From Zygnema cylindricum (taxonomy: Eukaryota; Streptophyta; Zygnematophyceae; Zygnematales; Zygnemataceae), in NCBI GenBank assembly GCA_037447655.1, contig JBBHKE010001676.1, positions 190,001 through 254,000 of the forward strand: a stretch of 64,000 bases of DNA, in the 5' to 3' direction. The position numbers and the translations under genes were made by a program. Below, piece after piece: positions 24,177 to 35,159 of this stretch. The notes beneath the pieces are model-generated. The model made no database searches. It saw only the letters and a list, made by a program, of their open reading frames with translations, and was not told where the DNA came from. How positions within the stretch are numbered: the stretch's first letter is position 1; each line of letters opens with the position of its first letter.

Positions 24177-24450
24177 AGGATGATGTGCGCGATTGCTTCG
24201 CGGATCTCAAAGAGTGAAATATCCAACGGTCATGAATTGCGCCTACATCATTGGAGCTTCCCGACAGCTATCCAGTAACGATGTTTCGTTTGACAAAAAA
24301 AAATCTGGTACGGCTATGTACGGCTATGTACGAAAACGTACGGCGTTCAGTTACGAACCCCACTTTTCGTCTAATGGAATGTTACCCTCAAAGTTCCCCG
24401 TGCCTTTCGCATACAAACAGCTTTTCCATTTCTGAATACATGTTGGAAGC

Positions 24451-24735
24451 CTTAGACCGACACGTGCAAATGTCTGCCCTAAAGAGGTCAAAACCTGCGT
24501 ACGATATGGTGTACTTGGAATCATCAAGTTCCAAAACAAAAAGCGACAAATTATTTTTCCCGTCACGTAGTCGATTCAGCTTGATCTGTGCGCTACGGTC
24601 AAAACAAGCAGCAGTACGATACACAATCCCATAGTTTTAACGTGCGAAAAGGGGGAAAAACAATATGGGAAACACACACACTTTATTCGTATTTTATCTC
24701 ATAAATACGCACAAAATTATAAACGCAATGGCTCG
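24451..24735. repeat. Dispersed repeat, copy 1 of a pair about 586 bp apart
   Basis: CTTAGACCGACACGTGCAAA starts here and at 25037, and the two copies stay near-identical for about 280 bp. A Harbinger-like right end (ATGGAGGTTCACCC then TTA) sits directly before the second copy, and a hairpin at 24785-24840 lies between them. Confidence 0.85.
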
Positions 24736-24784
24736 TCCGCCGTGGATGATACCTTTTTGTTTCCAAGTGTACCAATAAACACGT

Positions 24785-24840
24785 CCAGTATCTGGGAAGT
24801 CTCCTCCTGAGGACAGTTGAGGAGACTTGCCAGATACTGG
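24785..24840. repeat. 22-bp-arm inverted repeat with CTCCTC core
   Basis: The left arm from CCAGTATCTGG through AGTCTCCTC and the right arm GAGGAGACTTGCCAGATACTGG are near-perfect inverses. It is the analogue of the hairpin at 24119-24176 with a different arm sequence. Confidence 0.85.
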
Positions 24841-25036
24841 ACAGAAGGAGCGTTTGCTTCAAAAACTCAAAATCGGACGGTCGAGATTTTCACCCAAAGG
24901 TTTGGAGAATCTTGACGAATCTCCAGTAATCATGTTTTATATAAAAATAAAAAGTACGGCCTTGTACGAAAATGCGCTGGCCCTGTACGAAAATGCACTT
25001 TAATAAACCTCACTTTTCGCCTGATGGAGGTTCACC

Positions 25037-25322
25037 CTTAGACCGACACGTGCAAATGTCTGCCCTAAAGAGGCCAAATTCTGCGTACGATATGCTGTAC
25101 TTGGAATCTTCAAGTTCCAAAAGAAGAAGCGACAAATTATTTTTCCCGTCACGTAGCCGATTCAGCTTGATCCGTGCGCTACGGTCAAAACAAGCAGCAG
25201 TACGATACGGTTTTGTACAATCCCATAGTTTTAACGTGCGAAAAGGTGGAAAAACAATATGGGAAACACACACACTTTATTCGTATTTTAACTTATAAAT
25301 ACGCACAGAATCATAAACGCAC
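25037..25322. repeat. Dispersed repeat, copy 2
   Basis: Near-identical partner of 24451-24735, with a 14-base addition (CGGTTTTGTACAAT type) near 25208. Followed by a GTACTGTACTGTACTG tract near 25428-25455. Confidence 0.85.
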
Positions 25323-25815
25323 TGGATTCTCTACAGTACTGAATGTTTTTGTTTTGGTTCCTGCCTTCCTGGGGCCAACCTCGAAAAAAGCACTTTTGAA
25401 ACTTGAGAACCACGGTCGTCGAAAGTACAGTACAGTACTGTACTGTACTGTCTCGTACGGTCCTCCAAATCAACGTATGAATAAAAAAAGTGCAGAAATT
25501 GCGTGCGGAGTTTTGTCCACACGGTGAGGAAGTTTTAGTACGTACTTTTTACAAAAAATATGAATAAATTATGTACTGTACTGTATGACGTATTTTTTGC
25601 GCGCTGTAACTGGGAGAGTGGGAGGTCTCCCCACGAAACCCTAATCTGGAAGGTTGCAAGAAACCCTAAATTTCTATCCATCCATTGATTTCCTCTTTGT
25701 CCTAGTCGACTCTTTTGATACATTTTATTTGTTGTTTTAAGTTTGAACCCTGTTTCCAATGCCCGATGGTAAGAAAATTTTTTTTTTTAGCGACATTTTG
25801 TAAATTTTCAACGAC

Positions 25816-26305
25816 ATGACGTCATCCTCCGTTTCTAACGTCATTTTTCAAAATCACATGTACGACAAAAAAATAGGTTTAGGTTTGTACCCTATCTCAT
25901 GTGTACCACCGCCAGGGCTAAAATCAAATGGCTGCAATTTTACTTCAATCAATAATATGATTCAAATAAAAGTTTCTCGCACAAAGTCATTATTGTCGGA
26001 AAGAAGCAACAGTTGCGACTCCAAATCCTTTGAATTTAAAAGAGGAGTAAATTATAACTGTCGGTCTTTTGGAGGAGGAGAGGGGTTTAGGGTTGGGAGG
26101 GGGAATGGTAGGTCCAAAATTAGGGTTAGGGTTAGGGTTAGGGTTGGGTTGAGGCCTAAGGATCGCGTTGGAGTCAGGATCGAGGCGAGTGCAGAAAAGG
26201 ACAATTCCGGTTTTTTCGCACGTGCGAGTCCATACGAGGTGCTGGGAGTGGACGAGGACGCTGGAATTGAAGAAATCAAAGCTGCATTTCGGGCAAAGGC
26301 AAGTG

Positions 26306-26364
<59 letters not shown>

Positions 26365-28904
26365 CCTCCCTCCCCCCTCCCTCCCTCCCTCCCTCCAAAA
26401 AAAAGATCACAGTACCCCAAATCCTCCTCGTGACAAATCCCTAACCTCTATTCTATCCGTACCTTCTACCTGTACCTTCTGTCCTCACCTTTTGTCCGTA
26501 CCGTACGGCCCTCCCCCAGGTGAAAGAGTTCCACCCTGACGTGTACTCCGGTGGAGAGAGAGACGCGACAGATGTCACGCGACAAATCCTCACCGCCTAT
26601 CAGGTGACACCCTTTGCCGTTCCAATCCACACTAATTAGGGTAAAACCTCTCCTTACCCCCTCCCCCTCCCCCTCCCCGTCCCGTCCCCTCCCCACCCCA
26701 AACGCCCCGGGAAAAACTACAGTAACTTTGGTGTCCCCCCTCTCCCCTCCCTTGTCCCCCTCACCCCTCCCCTCTCCGCCCTTCCAAAACCCTGGGGGGA
26801 GGGGGAGGGAGAAGGGAGAAGGGAGGAGAGGGGAGGAATGGTGGGGGGGGGGGCGCAGTGAATAATTTGTATGGTGTAACAAAAGAACAATAAAAGGAAT
26901 GGAGGGGAAATGAATAGTAAATGAAAAAAGAGAAAAACAAAGAAATAAAATGATGAGCACCAGAAAAGGGCCGGGTTGGTGGGTCCTTAATGGAGTGGAT
27001 TTTTGTAGATTTTTTAATGTGAATTTGTCATTTTTATTTTTTTGTTTTTGTTTAATTTTTTTGGTTTTTATTTATTTTTTTAATTTTTTTTTGGTGGGGG
27101 AGGGCCAAAATCGATTTTACAGATATTGACAGACGAAGTACAACGAGAAGGATATTTGAGGTACCTCTATTTTTTTTTTTTTTTTTATGTTTTTTTTTAT
27201 TTTTTTTGTTTTTGTTGTCATTTTTTTTTTTTTTGTTTCATTTATTAAATATTTATATATTTTTTCATAATTTTGTTTTGCCTCAGAAAAGAAAGTATGG
27301 ATCCCTTTGAAGAACCGGAATCAGAAGCGAACGAAATTTTTGTCGACGAATTGAGCTGCATTGGAAGAGGTCAGTTTTTCATAAAGCTGCCCGGAAATTA
27401 CGGGCAGACAAAAAAACATACAGAAAATCAGAAAAAAGCAAACCAAAGAAAACAAAAAAACAAAACAAGCTAAAGAAACAAAAGAAAATCAGGTGATTTT
27501 TTTACCAAAGTTGTCCAGAAATGACGGGCATGCTCAAGATTAACCTGCACTACGGCAAATGAAGTTTTTAAAAAATGATAAATAATAATAAAAATCTGCA
27601 GTCCACATTCGATGTCACCGTCGAAAAAAAACCTTGTGATGTCAATATTTACGTATTTCGTTTTTCTTTTTTTGTACTTCTTGTCAAATTCTTTTCTTTG
27701 CTACCTTTATTTTTACCCACACTTTTTTTTTTCCAGGTTGCCCATACAGCTGTGTGAGCCGAGCTCCTTCCACTTTTGAATTCGCAGAAAATACTGGAAG
27801 AGCCAGAGTGGTAAAACAAGGTAACCCTCCCTCCCTCCCTCCCTCCCTCCCTCCACCCCCCCTCCCTCCCTCCCTCCCTCCCTCCCTCCCTCCCTCCCTC
27901 CCTCCCTCCCTCCCTCCCTCCACCCCCCCTCCACCCCCCCTCCCTCCCTCCCTCCCTCCCTCCACCCCCCCTCCACCCCCCCTCCCTCCCTCCCTCCCTC
28001 CACCCCCCCTCCACCCCCCCTCCCTCCCTCCCTCCACCCCCCCTCCCTCCCTCCCTCCACCCCTCCTCCACCCCCCCTCCCTCCCTCCCTCCACCCCCCC
28101 TCCCTCCCTCCCTCCCTCCCTCCCTCCCTCCCTCCCTCCCTCCCTCCCTCCCTCCCTCCCTCCCTCCCTCCCTCCCTCCCTCCCTCCCTCCCTCCCTCCC
28201 TCCCTCCCTCCCTCCCTCCCTCCCTCCCCCCCTCCCTCCCCCCCCTCCCCCCTCTCTCTCTCTCCATCTCTCTCCCTCTCTCTTCCACTCTCTCCCTCTC
28301 TCTCCTCTCCCTCTCTCCCTCTCTCCCTCTCTCCCTCTCTCCCTCTCCCCCTCTCCCTCTCTCCCTCTCCCTCTCCCTCTCTCAAACCCTCATCTCTCTC
28401 CTGTTCTTCCCCTCTCCTCTCCCCCTCTTCCTCTCCCCCCCCAGGCCAGGACAACGAGTACACCCTTCATTTGGCCGTGGGCCAGTGTCCTCAGAGATGC
28501 ATTCACTATGTCACGTCATGCCAGAGAGAAGTCCTGGAGGAACTTTTGGAAAGGTGCTCTCTATCTCTCCCTTCGTCCCTCCCTCCTTTCTCGTCACCCT
28601 TTCCCCTCTCTCCCTCCCGGTCACCCTGGCCCTCTCTCTGCTGTCTTTCCCTCTCTCCTCCCCTCTCTCTCTCCTTCTCTTTAACCACTGTCTTACCCGT
28701 CCTTTCGCTTCTATATTTACTTATTTATTATTCTTCTGCTTTTTTTTGTCTTTTTGTGGCAGCATGGTGGATGGGCGGCAGTCGGTGGCCGAGCTGTCGA
28801 GTACTTTTTTTGGATTTATTGCAAAAGCCAATTTTGAGAACGGGCGCGAACGTCCCGTGAAGAGAAAACCAAAAAAAACTGAAAAATGGGTTGATTGGTA
28901 CTAG
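25816..28904 (+). CDS. Plastid-targeted-type J-domain plus ferredoxin-like protein (DJC76/77/82 type)
   Basis: Seven exons give a 340-residue protein: 25816-26298, 26520-26603, 27123-27160, 27287-27369, 27737-27820, 28445-28553, 28763-28904. All junctions keep frame. Intron 1 is GC-AG (AAAG|GCAAGT ... CCCAG|GTG); the others are GT-AG. Residues 1 to about 135 are Ser/Arg-rich, like a chloroplast transit peptide. The J domain starts at SPYEVLGVDEDA (about 138) and has HPD at 166-168. The ferredoxin-like part runs from about 218 with Cys226, Cys231, Cys235, Cys272 and Cys276, and motifs RAPSTFEF and CPQRCIHYVT. Arabidopsis homologues of this architecture are plastid J proteins. The first cysteine cluster (C-x4-C-x3-C) is longer than the usual C-x2-C-x2-C. 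Four TTAGGG units in exon 1 encode an Arg-Val run. The start is the first ATG of the open frame; an upstream start is possible. Confidence 0.9.
26120..26143 (+). repeat. Four TTAGGG units inside coding exon 1
   Basis: Perfect TTAGGG x4 followed by TTGGGTT. In frame it encodes alternating Arg-Val. It matches the TTAGGG telomere unit by sequence but is interstitial and coding. Confidence 0.95.
26299..26519 (+). other. GC-AG intron with CT microsatellite
   Basis: Donor AAG|GCAAGT and acceptor CCCCCAG. No GT donor nearby keeps the J domain in frame into VKEFHPD. The intron contains a (CT)n and CCCT run at 26307-26396. Confidence 0.85.
27825..28390 (+). repeat. (CCCT)n/(CT)n pyrimidine tract in intron 5
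   Basis: About 560 bp of CCCT repeats interrupted by CCACCCCCC, then CT-rich sequence. It lies within an intron of the J-domain gene. Long Pro-Ser-Leu and Arg-Glu-Gly frames here are repeat artefacts. Confidence 0.97.
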
Positions 28905-29285
28905 GTTTGGTCGGTTTTCGTAATTTTTTAAATGTAAATTGAGTCTTTCTTTTATATATATTTTTCTTTTTTTTCTCTTTACACATGGTGGAGCTGTCTT
29001 TTTTTTTTTTTTAGATGTGAAAAAAGACAACATTCTTTTTATCTTAAGTTTTTTTTATAGCTTTGCTATTTAATGTTTTATTAGTGTTGTTGTACAGTGG
29101 TTATTACTTTAGCTTTGTATAAATTTTCTTTTCCTTCATGTCTATTTGTAGTACTCTTTACTAATAATTGAACTCTTCAACAATCCAAATATTGCTCACT
29201 ATGATTCCTTTTTAAAGATAAAAACAGAAAAAATATTTCTCCTTTGATTTTCAGTATGTCTCATTCTTTTTTTTTTAGTATTTTT
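28905..29285. other. 3' flank of J-domain gene, T-rich
   Basis: T-rich DNA with runs near 28960-29011 that probably holds the 3' UTR and polyadenylation region. No clear AATAAA was assigned. Confidence 0.4.
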
Positions 29286-29739
29286 TAGTGTTGTGTATCG
29301 GCAAGAAATTTATCGCGATAACACATACCGATAGTTATCGGTTATCGAACGGTTAGGGGTCCCGGTATATTGCTCCGAGACCAACAAATTCCTTATCAGC
29401 GATAAGTGGAAAAAATATAGTGCGCTCTATAATAGTACTTTATGTTATACTGTATTATATTTTTCACTTTATATAGAGTGGCATGCCACGTGTAAAAATT
29501 TGTTCCGTACTCTGTGTAACGATATAACGGTGATGCAGTACAACGGTACCAGCCGTAGGACCGTACAATTATCCCTGATAGCTATCGGTACCGGTGTTAT
29601 CGCGATAAAAACCTGATATTATCGGGTTTTTTTTAGGCGATAACACCAATTTCGATATATTGTGCCAATTTATCGATTATCGGCAAGCCAAAAAAAGGTA
29701 CATATCAATTGTCGGCAAAACCTTGCCGATACACCACTA
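29286..29739. mobile_element. hAT-like MITE, complete (454 bp) with perfect 8-bp duplication
   Basis: Starts TAGTGTTGTGTATCGGCAAG and ends CTTGCCGATACACCACTA, near-exact inverses. GTATTTTT occurs immediately on both sides (29278-29285 and 29740-29747), an 8-bp target duplication. Relatives are at 1063 (truncated) and 50597-50809 (shortened). Noncoding. Confidence 0.93.
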
Positions 29740-29747
29740 GTATTTTT

Positions 29748-30362
29748 TTGTTCACTTTGTCTCTTTGTTGAGTATTTGAAAAATAGTGTAGAACAAAATG
29801 ACGGTTGTACCGCATCAAGATTAGTTATATTTTACATCGATTCAATATTGTAGCCATACGAAATTCTGAGGTAATGATGTGGTACACAAAACTGTTTAGA
29901 TAATATAGATAATACTAGTACAAAAAGTATACTAAGTACAAGTCGTACTTGAATGGTTTATCACATTTTGTAAAATTAAAATTCTCGTATAAATAGTGCA
30001 TAAGATACAGATAGTATCATCCTTGTTTGTTGGTAACAAAGTGAAATAAAACCATATTTTTTTAATGAATGCGACCTATGATTACGTTTGAAAAATAGTA
30101 ATGTGTACGGTTTTATTAACAAATCACAATGGTAAACCATTTCAGTAGATATAACAAAGAAAACAAAAAATAAACTGGCCATCCCAGCGATGACAGATCG
30201 GAGGATAGAAGCTTGTAGAAGCTTGAAAGCTAGACGATGAGCGAGACCAGGGCGATCGTTGGTGATGACGTGGCGGAAGCATGAATTGGATCAGAATTAG
30301 GGTTCATGTTCAATGCATTCGTCGCGATTCGGTCGAGTTTGTAGAACGTTGTCAAAGGCGGG
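29748..30362. other. Intergenic DNA, no gene seen
   Basis: AT-rich to 30180, then a more GC-balanced stretch (30180-30360) with no recognisable product. Confidence 0.45.
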
Positions 30363-30364
30363 TA

Positions 30365-30817
30365 CACCGCGAATCGTAATTAGAGTAAAAAAGAGAAAAA
30401 AATAATTAGAGTTATGAACTCTAATTTGTGTGATAGAACTTTTTCAAAAGGAATTTTACTCTAACTTATTTAAGTACTCTAATTTGGCGTGCTAATATCT
30501 CTATTGTAAATAAGGTATCCGTACAGAATCTGACAAAACGTACAGTTTATCGTCACTATGACGTTTGCACTACGGGGTTTGTTAAAACGCAGTTACATGA
30601 CAACGGCCTGTATTAAATCATTATTTGTACCTTTTTACTTATAAAAGTACAATTTTGCACGGTGGGATGTCGTCCGTACGCCACACTGTTTAAAACAAAC
30701 CTATGTTATATTTTTGTACGCTATTTAAACCTTACCTTAAATAGTATGATGAAAAAATTAGAATCATTTACTCGGCGACCGAATTAGCGTTATCTACTCT
30801 AATTACGATTCGCGGTG
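30365..30817. mobile_element. Tc1/mariner-like MITE (453 bp)
   Basis: Perfect termini CACCGCGAATCGTAATTAGA and TCTAATTACGATTCGCGGTG, flanked by TA on both sides (30363-30364, 30818-30819). Inverse-orientation relative of 15728-16228. Confidence 0.92.
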
Positions 30818-31197
30818 TAGAGTATGGCAATTATTTGACGACGCCAACATGTGCTCTCAAGATGGAGTTCACGTAAAGTGAGAAAGGGACTGCGCGCAGC
30901 ACTTTTATTTACATGTGGTTGCAGCAGTTTTGTCATCGTAAACCTTGGCCGGCCGTGTGAATTGTTGATTTTCTTATGACGGTCGACGGCTCACAAGCGC
31001 GACATAATCTTATATCTCGCAAGTCAAAGCTGTCCAACGGATTGACCGTCAAATCTAAACTCAGTGGCACTTAACTTGTACGAATGTGTACTTAAAATGT
31101 ACAATCTTTGACAAGCTGTCGTAAGGGATTGCGCGCACTCCTAAATAGTCAGTGCGATTACTTTTATAAAAACTATTTAAGTATCTTATCCGTACAT

Positions 31198-31202
31198 GCG
31201 GG

Positions 31203-31245
<43 letters not shown>

Positions 31246-31270
31246 GGGTGTTCGATCCACTCTCACCGCA
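31198..31270 (+). tRNA. trnF-GAA: tRNA-Phe (anticodon GAA)
   Basis: A 73-nt gene: acceptor GCGGGGA, D arm with TAGCTCAGTTGGGAGAGC, anticodon stem-loop AGACTGAAGATCT with GAA, and T loop TTCGATC, ending in discriminator A. It has no intron. It looks like the plant nuclear tRNA-Phe as I remember it, including an acceptor G-A mismatch, except for changes in the T stem (GGGTG/CACTC with one G-T pair). Internal A and B boxes are present. CCGCTTTTAAAGCGG just downstream (31282-31296) gives a hairpin with TTTT, a likely Pol III terminator. Confidence 0.96.
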
Positions 31271-31281
31271 ATTACCTTGAA

Positions 31282-31296
31282 CCGCTTTTAAAGCGG
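31282..31296 (+). terminator. Likely Pol III terminator (TTTT) in a short palindrome
   Basis: CCGCTTTTAAAGCGG lies 12 nt after the tRNA. Four Ts on the coding strand suffice for Pol III termination. Confidence 0.6.
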
Positions 31297-31494
31297 ATTG
31301 CCTTATTAAAACGGAGTAAGAGGTGTTTGTGCCTGTAAAAAACGGAGTGCGGCCGCTTGAGGGACAAAATTTTATAATTTTCATGGACGAGTGTAAATTA
31401 CGCACCAAACTTTCGCACCTTTTGAACAATTCTATGCCAATGTATCGTTCGGCAATGGATGTTGAAACTTGCAAAGTACAGTACGGTACATGTG

Positions 31495-31610
31495 CCAACG
31501 CATCACATCCCTCATGGCTGTAACCTTAATTTGAGGCATCGACATCCCATAATTGTAACCCTCATTCGAGACATCACATCCCATGGCTGGAACCCTAATT
31601 TGAATATTTT
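31495..31610. repeat. About 33-bp tandem repeat, three diverged units
   Basis: Units of the form CATCACATCCCATGGCTGNAACCCTAATTTGAG recur near 31500, 31537 and 31571. Noncoding. Confidence 0.6.
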
Positions 31611-31867
31611 CCACTGGCTTTAAGGTACATAACTCACATTTCATCGTCAAAGGCAAGAAAAACACAAAATAAGCAAATAAACGAACAAAGAAATCAATTA
31701 ATATGTAAACTTTTTTTAAACAAGTTATGGTTTTCCAGTAACAAGTTAAGGCTCCTTTCCAACGAACTGCTCGCCATTGGAGGGGAGACATTACAGGAGA
31801 CACGTGGCAGGCGGCGGCCGTAAGCCGTCTCCATGATGTATTGCGAATGAGAATGCCAATTCTCCTC

Positions 31868-31931
31868 TCGCAGCTGTAACGGAGGAACTGATGTTTCTCA
31901 CAACTGAACCGGAATCCCTTTCGCCTCATCA
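31868..31931 (+). other. Candidate orphan exon, unidentified
   Basis: CTCGCAG precedes an open 20-codon stretch (AVTEELMFLTTEPESLSPHQ), followed by CAG|GTGCTCC and a pyrimidine-rich run like the introns of the J-domain gene. It could be an internal exon of an unrecognised gene or a pseudogene piece. No neighbouring exons were found. Confidence 0.25.
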
Positions 31932-32481
31932 GGTGCTCCTCTCACTCTCCCCCCCTTCTGCCCTCTCTCCCTCCCCTTCCATATCCCTCCTCCTTTCCCT
32001 CTTCCTTTTTCCTTCTCTCTCTCTTTGCTTTCCCCCCCCCCCTCCTCCTTTCCCTCCCCCTTTCCCCTCCCCGCCTTACTGGCTAATAGTAACTCCTCTT
32101 TTATTCACTCCTCATATTGTGTGTCACACTAATGCTTATATTATCTATTATCGTCGTAAATTTGCCTCAAAGTAGCATAAACCGACTTAATTTTATGTTC
32201 AAAATGTTGTTAAATTCATTTGTTTTTTTTGACTTTTTTTGACTTTTTTTGTTTTGTTCTTCAATTGTTTTATTTTACATCATTTGCTTTTACTTTATTT
32301 GTTTTAGTGGTTGGAGTTTCTAGTCTCCCAAAAATGGTAATTCGGATATGTTTCAAACAACTATACTCTTAGTGTTGAACAAAAAGTGGTGGTTAAAGTT
32401 GTGACATTACCACATTTTTTTCCTTGCAATTGATATATTATGAACATTATTGCTTCCTTAAATTGTTATTAATGTACACCG

Positions 32482-33179
32482 TAGTTGTCCCGTGCGCATA
32501 ATCAGCACGAAACGAACACGCAAATACTACGCACGATACGCATTTAACGATGAAAAAAATGTTATAAAATGCGTACCTGACTATGTACCAGTACATTACA
32601 GTACATTTCCTGACAAAGTTCGTACATTTTCGCACCTTTTAGGGTTACATAAGGGATTTTTAGGGCTTTAGAGTACATTTCCTTAGATTCCGCACTTTTC
32701 ATACATGTACGTACATCGTCCGTATTTTCCGTACCTTTTAGGGTTATATATTTTAGGGATTGTAGCGTACATTCCCGTATATTTCAGTACAGCTGCGCTA
32801 CACATTTCGTACACATTTTGTACAGTTACGTACAGTGGTCGTACATTTTTGTACATATTAGGGCAATTAAAGAGGGGATTTTAGGGTTTCTACTTTCTAG
32901 GGTACATTGCCGTACTTTCCTTTATATTTCAGTACGGCTACCGAAGATTTGCCGTACCATTAGGTTCTGTAGGGTACACTTTTCGTACAATGCCGTACAT
33001 TTCTGTTAATTTCCCGTACAGTTTAAGATTTTTTTAGGATTTTCTATGATTATGCTTTCCGTACGTTTTCGTACATGTTCGTACAGCGAAAACTAAACGA
33101 ATTTTACGAAAAATATAAAAGTCGCGAATACTACGTAGTTTTCGGAAAAATGTCCAAATCCGTACGAATAGGACAACTA
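32482..33179. mobile_element. GTAC-rich element with TAGTTGTCC inverted ends, copy 1 (698 bp)
   Basis: Begins TAGTTGTCCCGTGCGCATAA and ends CGTACGAATAGGACAACTA; the terminal 9 bp are inverse. Related copies are at 54079-54798 and, 5'-truncated, at about 53255-53833. The interior is dense in CGTAC and GTACATTT with spaced TTTTAGGG motifs. No target duplication was identified and no coding frame is evident. Confidence 0.65.
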
Positions 33180-33186
33180 CATTGTA

Positions 33187-34440
33187 CACCTTATATCGCT
33201 ATTGGAGTTAGTGAATTATTAGTGCAGATTTACTATTAACCACATTAATTGTGTTATGCCACGTGGCTCATTTTGGGCCAGTTAACTAAATAGTGTTTTT
33301 GTCACTAGTTAGTTCTTCTGATTTTGGGTAAACAAAAACACACTCTTGAATTACTGTTATTAACTCCAATTCATGATTGTGGGTAAAAAAAAGGCGTTTG
33401 AATGTGTTATAAAATTTATTTGATTCACCGCAAAGCACAAAGAAACTCACTCCCAAGAGCAAAAATTCACTCACACACACAAAAGTAAAACCACAACCAT
33501 GAGGGATGGTGAGAGGAGGGATACCATAACGTGACCAAGCAACTCACTTGGACTGCTTAAAAATTTCCTAGGCAATATTTGAGAAGAGTTATAGGTTGTC
33601 ACAACCTGGTCCATGGGGACAATGACATGTACGGAAAAGCAAAGGGAAAACAAGAAGGGAAAGTAGAAGTTGGGGTGTGCACATTGTAAACATGTAAATT
33701 TGTGTTTGTGAGATTCGAAAGGGGAAGGAGGTGGGAGAGGGAGAAGGTGCACCAATGTGTTGCCTAATACGGCCGATTATTGGAGAGAAGGGAAAAAAGG
33801 ATTTGGGAAACGGAACAAGTTGCGTGTTTCTTTGAGCTTTGACTTCTCGCTTCACTATGACGCTTGTGGTCTGTTTTTTGACTCGAGATGCGCGCCTGTT
33901 TTTTTGGTTTGTTGGACAAACGTGGTCTCCCTGTTTTTTTCATTCATGTGCATCTCTTTCACTCTTCATTCTTATCGCCTAACCTTATTTGGGACTAAAA
34001 TTTCGTGATCCGGTGTTTGCAGACAATCAAATTTCAGATACTATATTTAAACTCCAACAAAATACTCTTGTTCTGGAATAGATTACGCCGTAAATCGCTA
34101 GTAGTGTCGACAAATATGAAGCATAAGGTTTATCTTATTGTCATCAATTCTACTTCAAATACAGTAGGCGTGAACGATTCTCAAACGCTAACCAAATTAT
34201 GTTGAGAAAAAAAGTAATTCGTATTTTCAACACTATTAGATAATCAATGGCCGAAAATCCCAAAAGAATTCGTGTAACCAACACTAATAGTGACTCACAG
34301 TCTGTCTTTAGCCTGACAGTATCCTCAAAAACTCAAAAGCTTAATGATGTCAGATATTTGAATAGTACAAGTGATTGGCCTAAATGTTCTCGGAGTTTCT
34401 CTGATTTCTTTTATCTTTTTACCTTAGCATCCAATTGGCA
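33187..34440. other. MITE remnant and intergenic DNA
   Basis: A CACCTTATATCGCTATTGGA end at 33187 starts a MITE related to 44552-44748; it is traceable to about 33390. The rest to 34440 is intergenic with no recognised gene. Confidence 0.4.
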
Positions 34441-34442
34441 CT

Positions 34443-34590
34443 ACACCGTGAATCAACTGTTAGTGTTAATAATTTTTTTTCCGCTTAAAACATCTTTTAT
34501 CCATACACATTTGTCCGGTTTTTAATTTGAGACCGCCAACCAGAAGCTGAGAATCCTACCTTTTAATCCCAACCGTCAGATCCACATATG
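34443..34590. repeat. Short MITE, right end lost
   Basis: CACCGTGAATCAACTGTTAG after TA, followed by the AAAACATCTTTTATCCATAC block of the 2823/4626 subfamily. It is cut off near 34590. Confidence 0.6.
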
Positions 34591-35159
34591 CGTCATTTTC
34601 CCCAAACTGTGGCTCACAATGTTACACAAAATAAAGTGACTCTCTCCGAGTTTTTAAAAAACACACAAGATGTTTGAGATTCGCTAGCGAAATTCTCGCT
34701 GGATTTTAGATTGCTCTCTATAGATCCTGTGCTATTATATAAGTATGAGGCTTTTTTACAAAATATCGGAACAAAAAAACACACAAGAGCCCATATTCAA
34801 GAACAATACCTCGAGAGACAAACCAAATGTATTAATTTCATGTACCGCAAATAATGACAATTTATCTTTTCTTACTTTCGAGTGACAGAGGACCAATATC
34901 CAAACAAAATGAAGGGCGGCCAAGGTCAAAAATGTTTCAATACATTTAACAAATTTACTTCTCCTTTTTAAGTTCGTTACCCATCTACCATCTTCGACTC
35001 GTAACTTACAATATAACGGCTTTCCTCTTACAACCGCTTATTCTTACCACAAGATACTTTCCGGCTCCACCACCTATAAATCGAGGCAAATTCCTGATGA
35101 ATTTCATAAACGCAATAAAAGAATTTCGCATTGTCACAAACTATTATTGGTTGCGATAG
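34591..35159. other. 3' flank of the PHD gene, no gene seen
   Basis: AT-rich DNA downstream of the stop at 35160. It likely includes the 3' UTR; no further features were supported. Confidence 0.4.

Noticed and set aside
26120-26143. Chromosome end or telomere
   Set aside because: Only four units, inside a coding exon with genes on both sides.
27684-28860. 259-368-residue Pro-Ser-Leu and Glu-Gly-Arg frames
   Set aside because: They come from the (CCCT)n tract in intron 5 of the J-domain gene; real exons read a different path.
31061-31498. 145-residue minus-strand frame and 76-residue plus frame
   Set aside because: They overlap the tRNA-Phe gene and contain no protein family signal.
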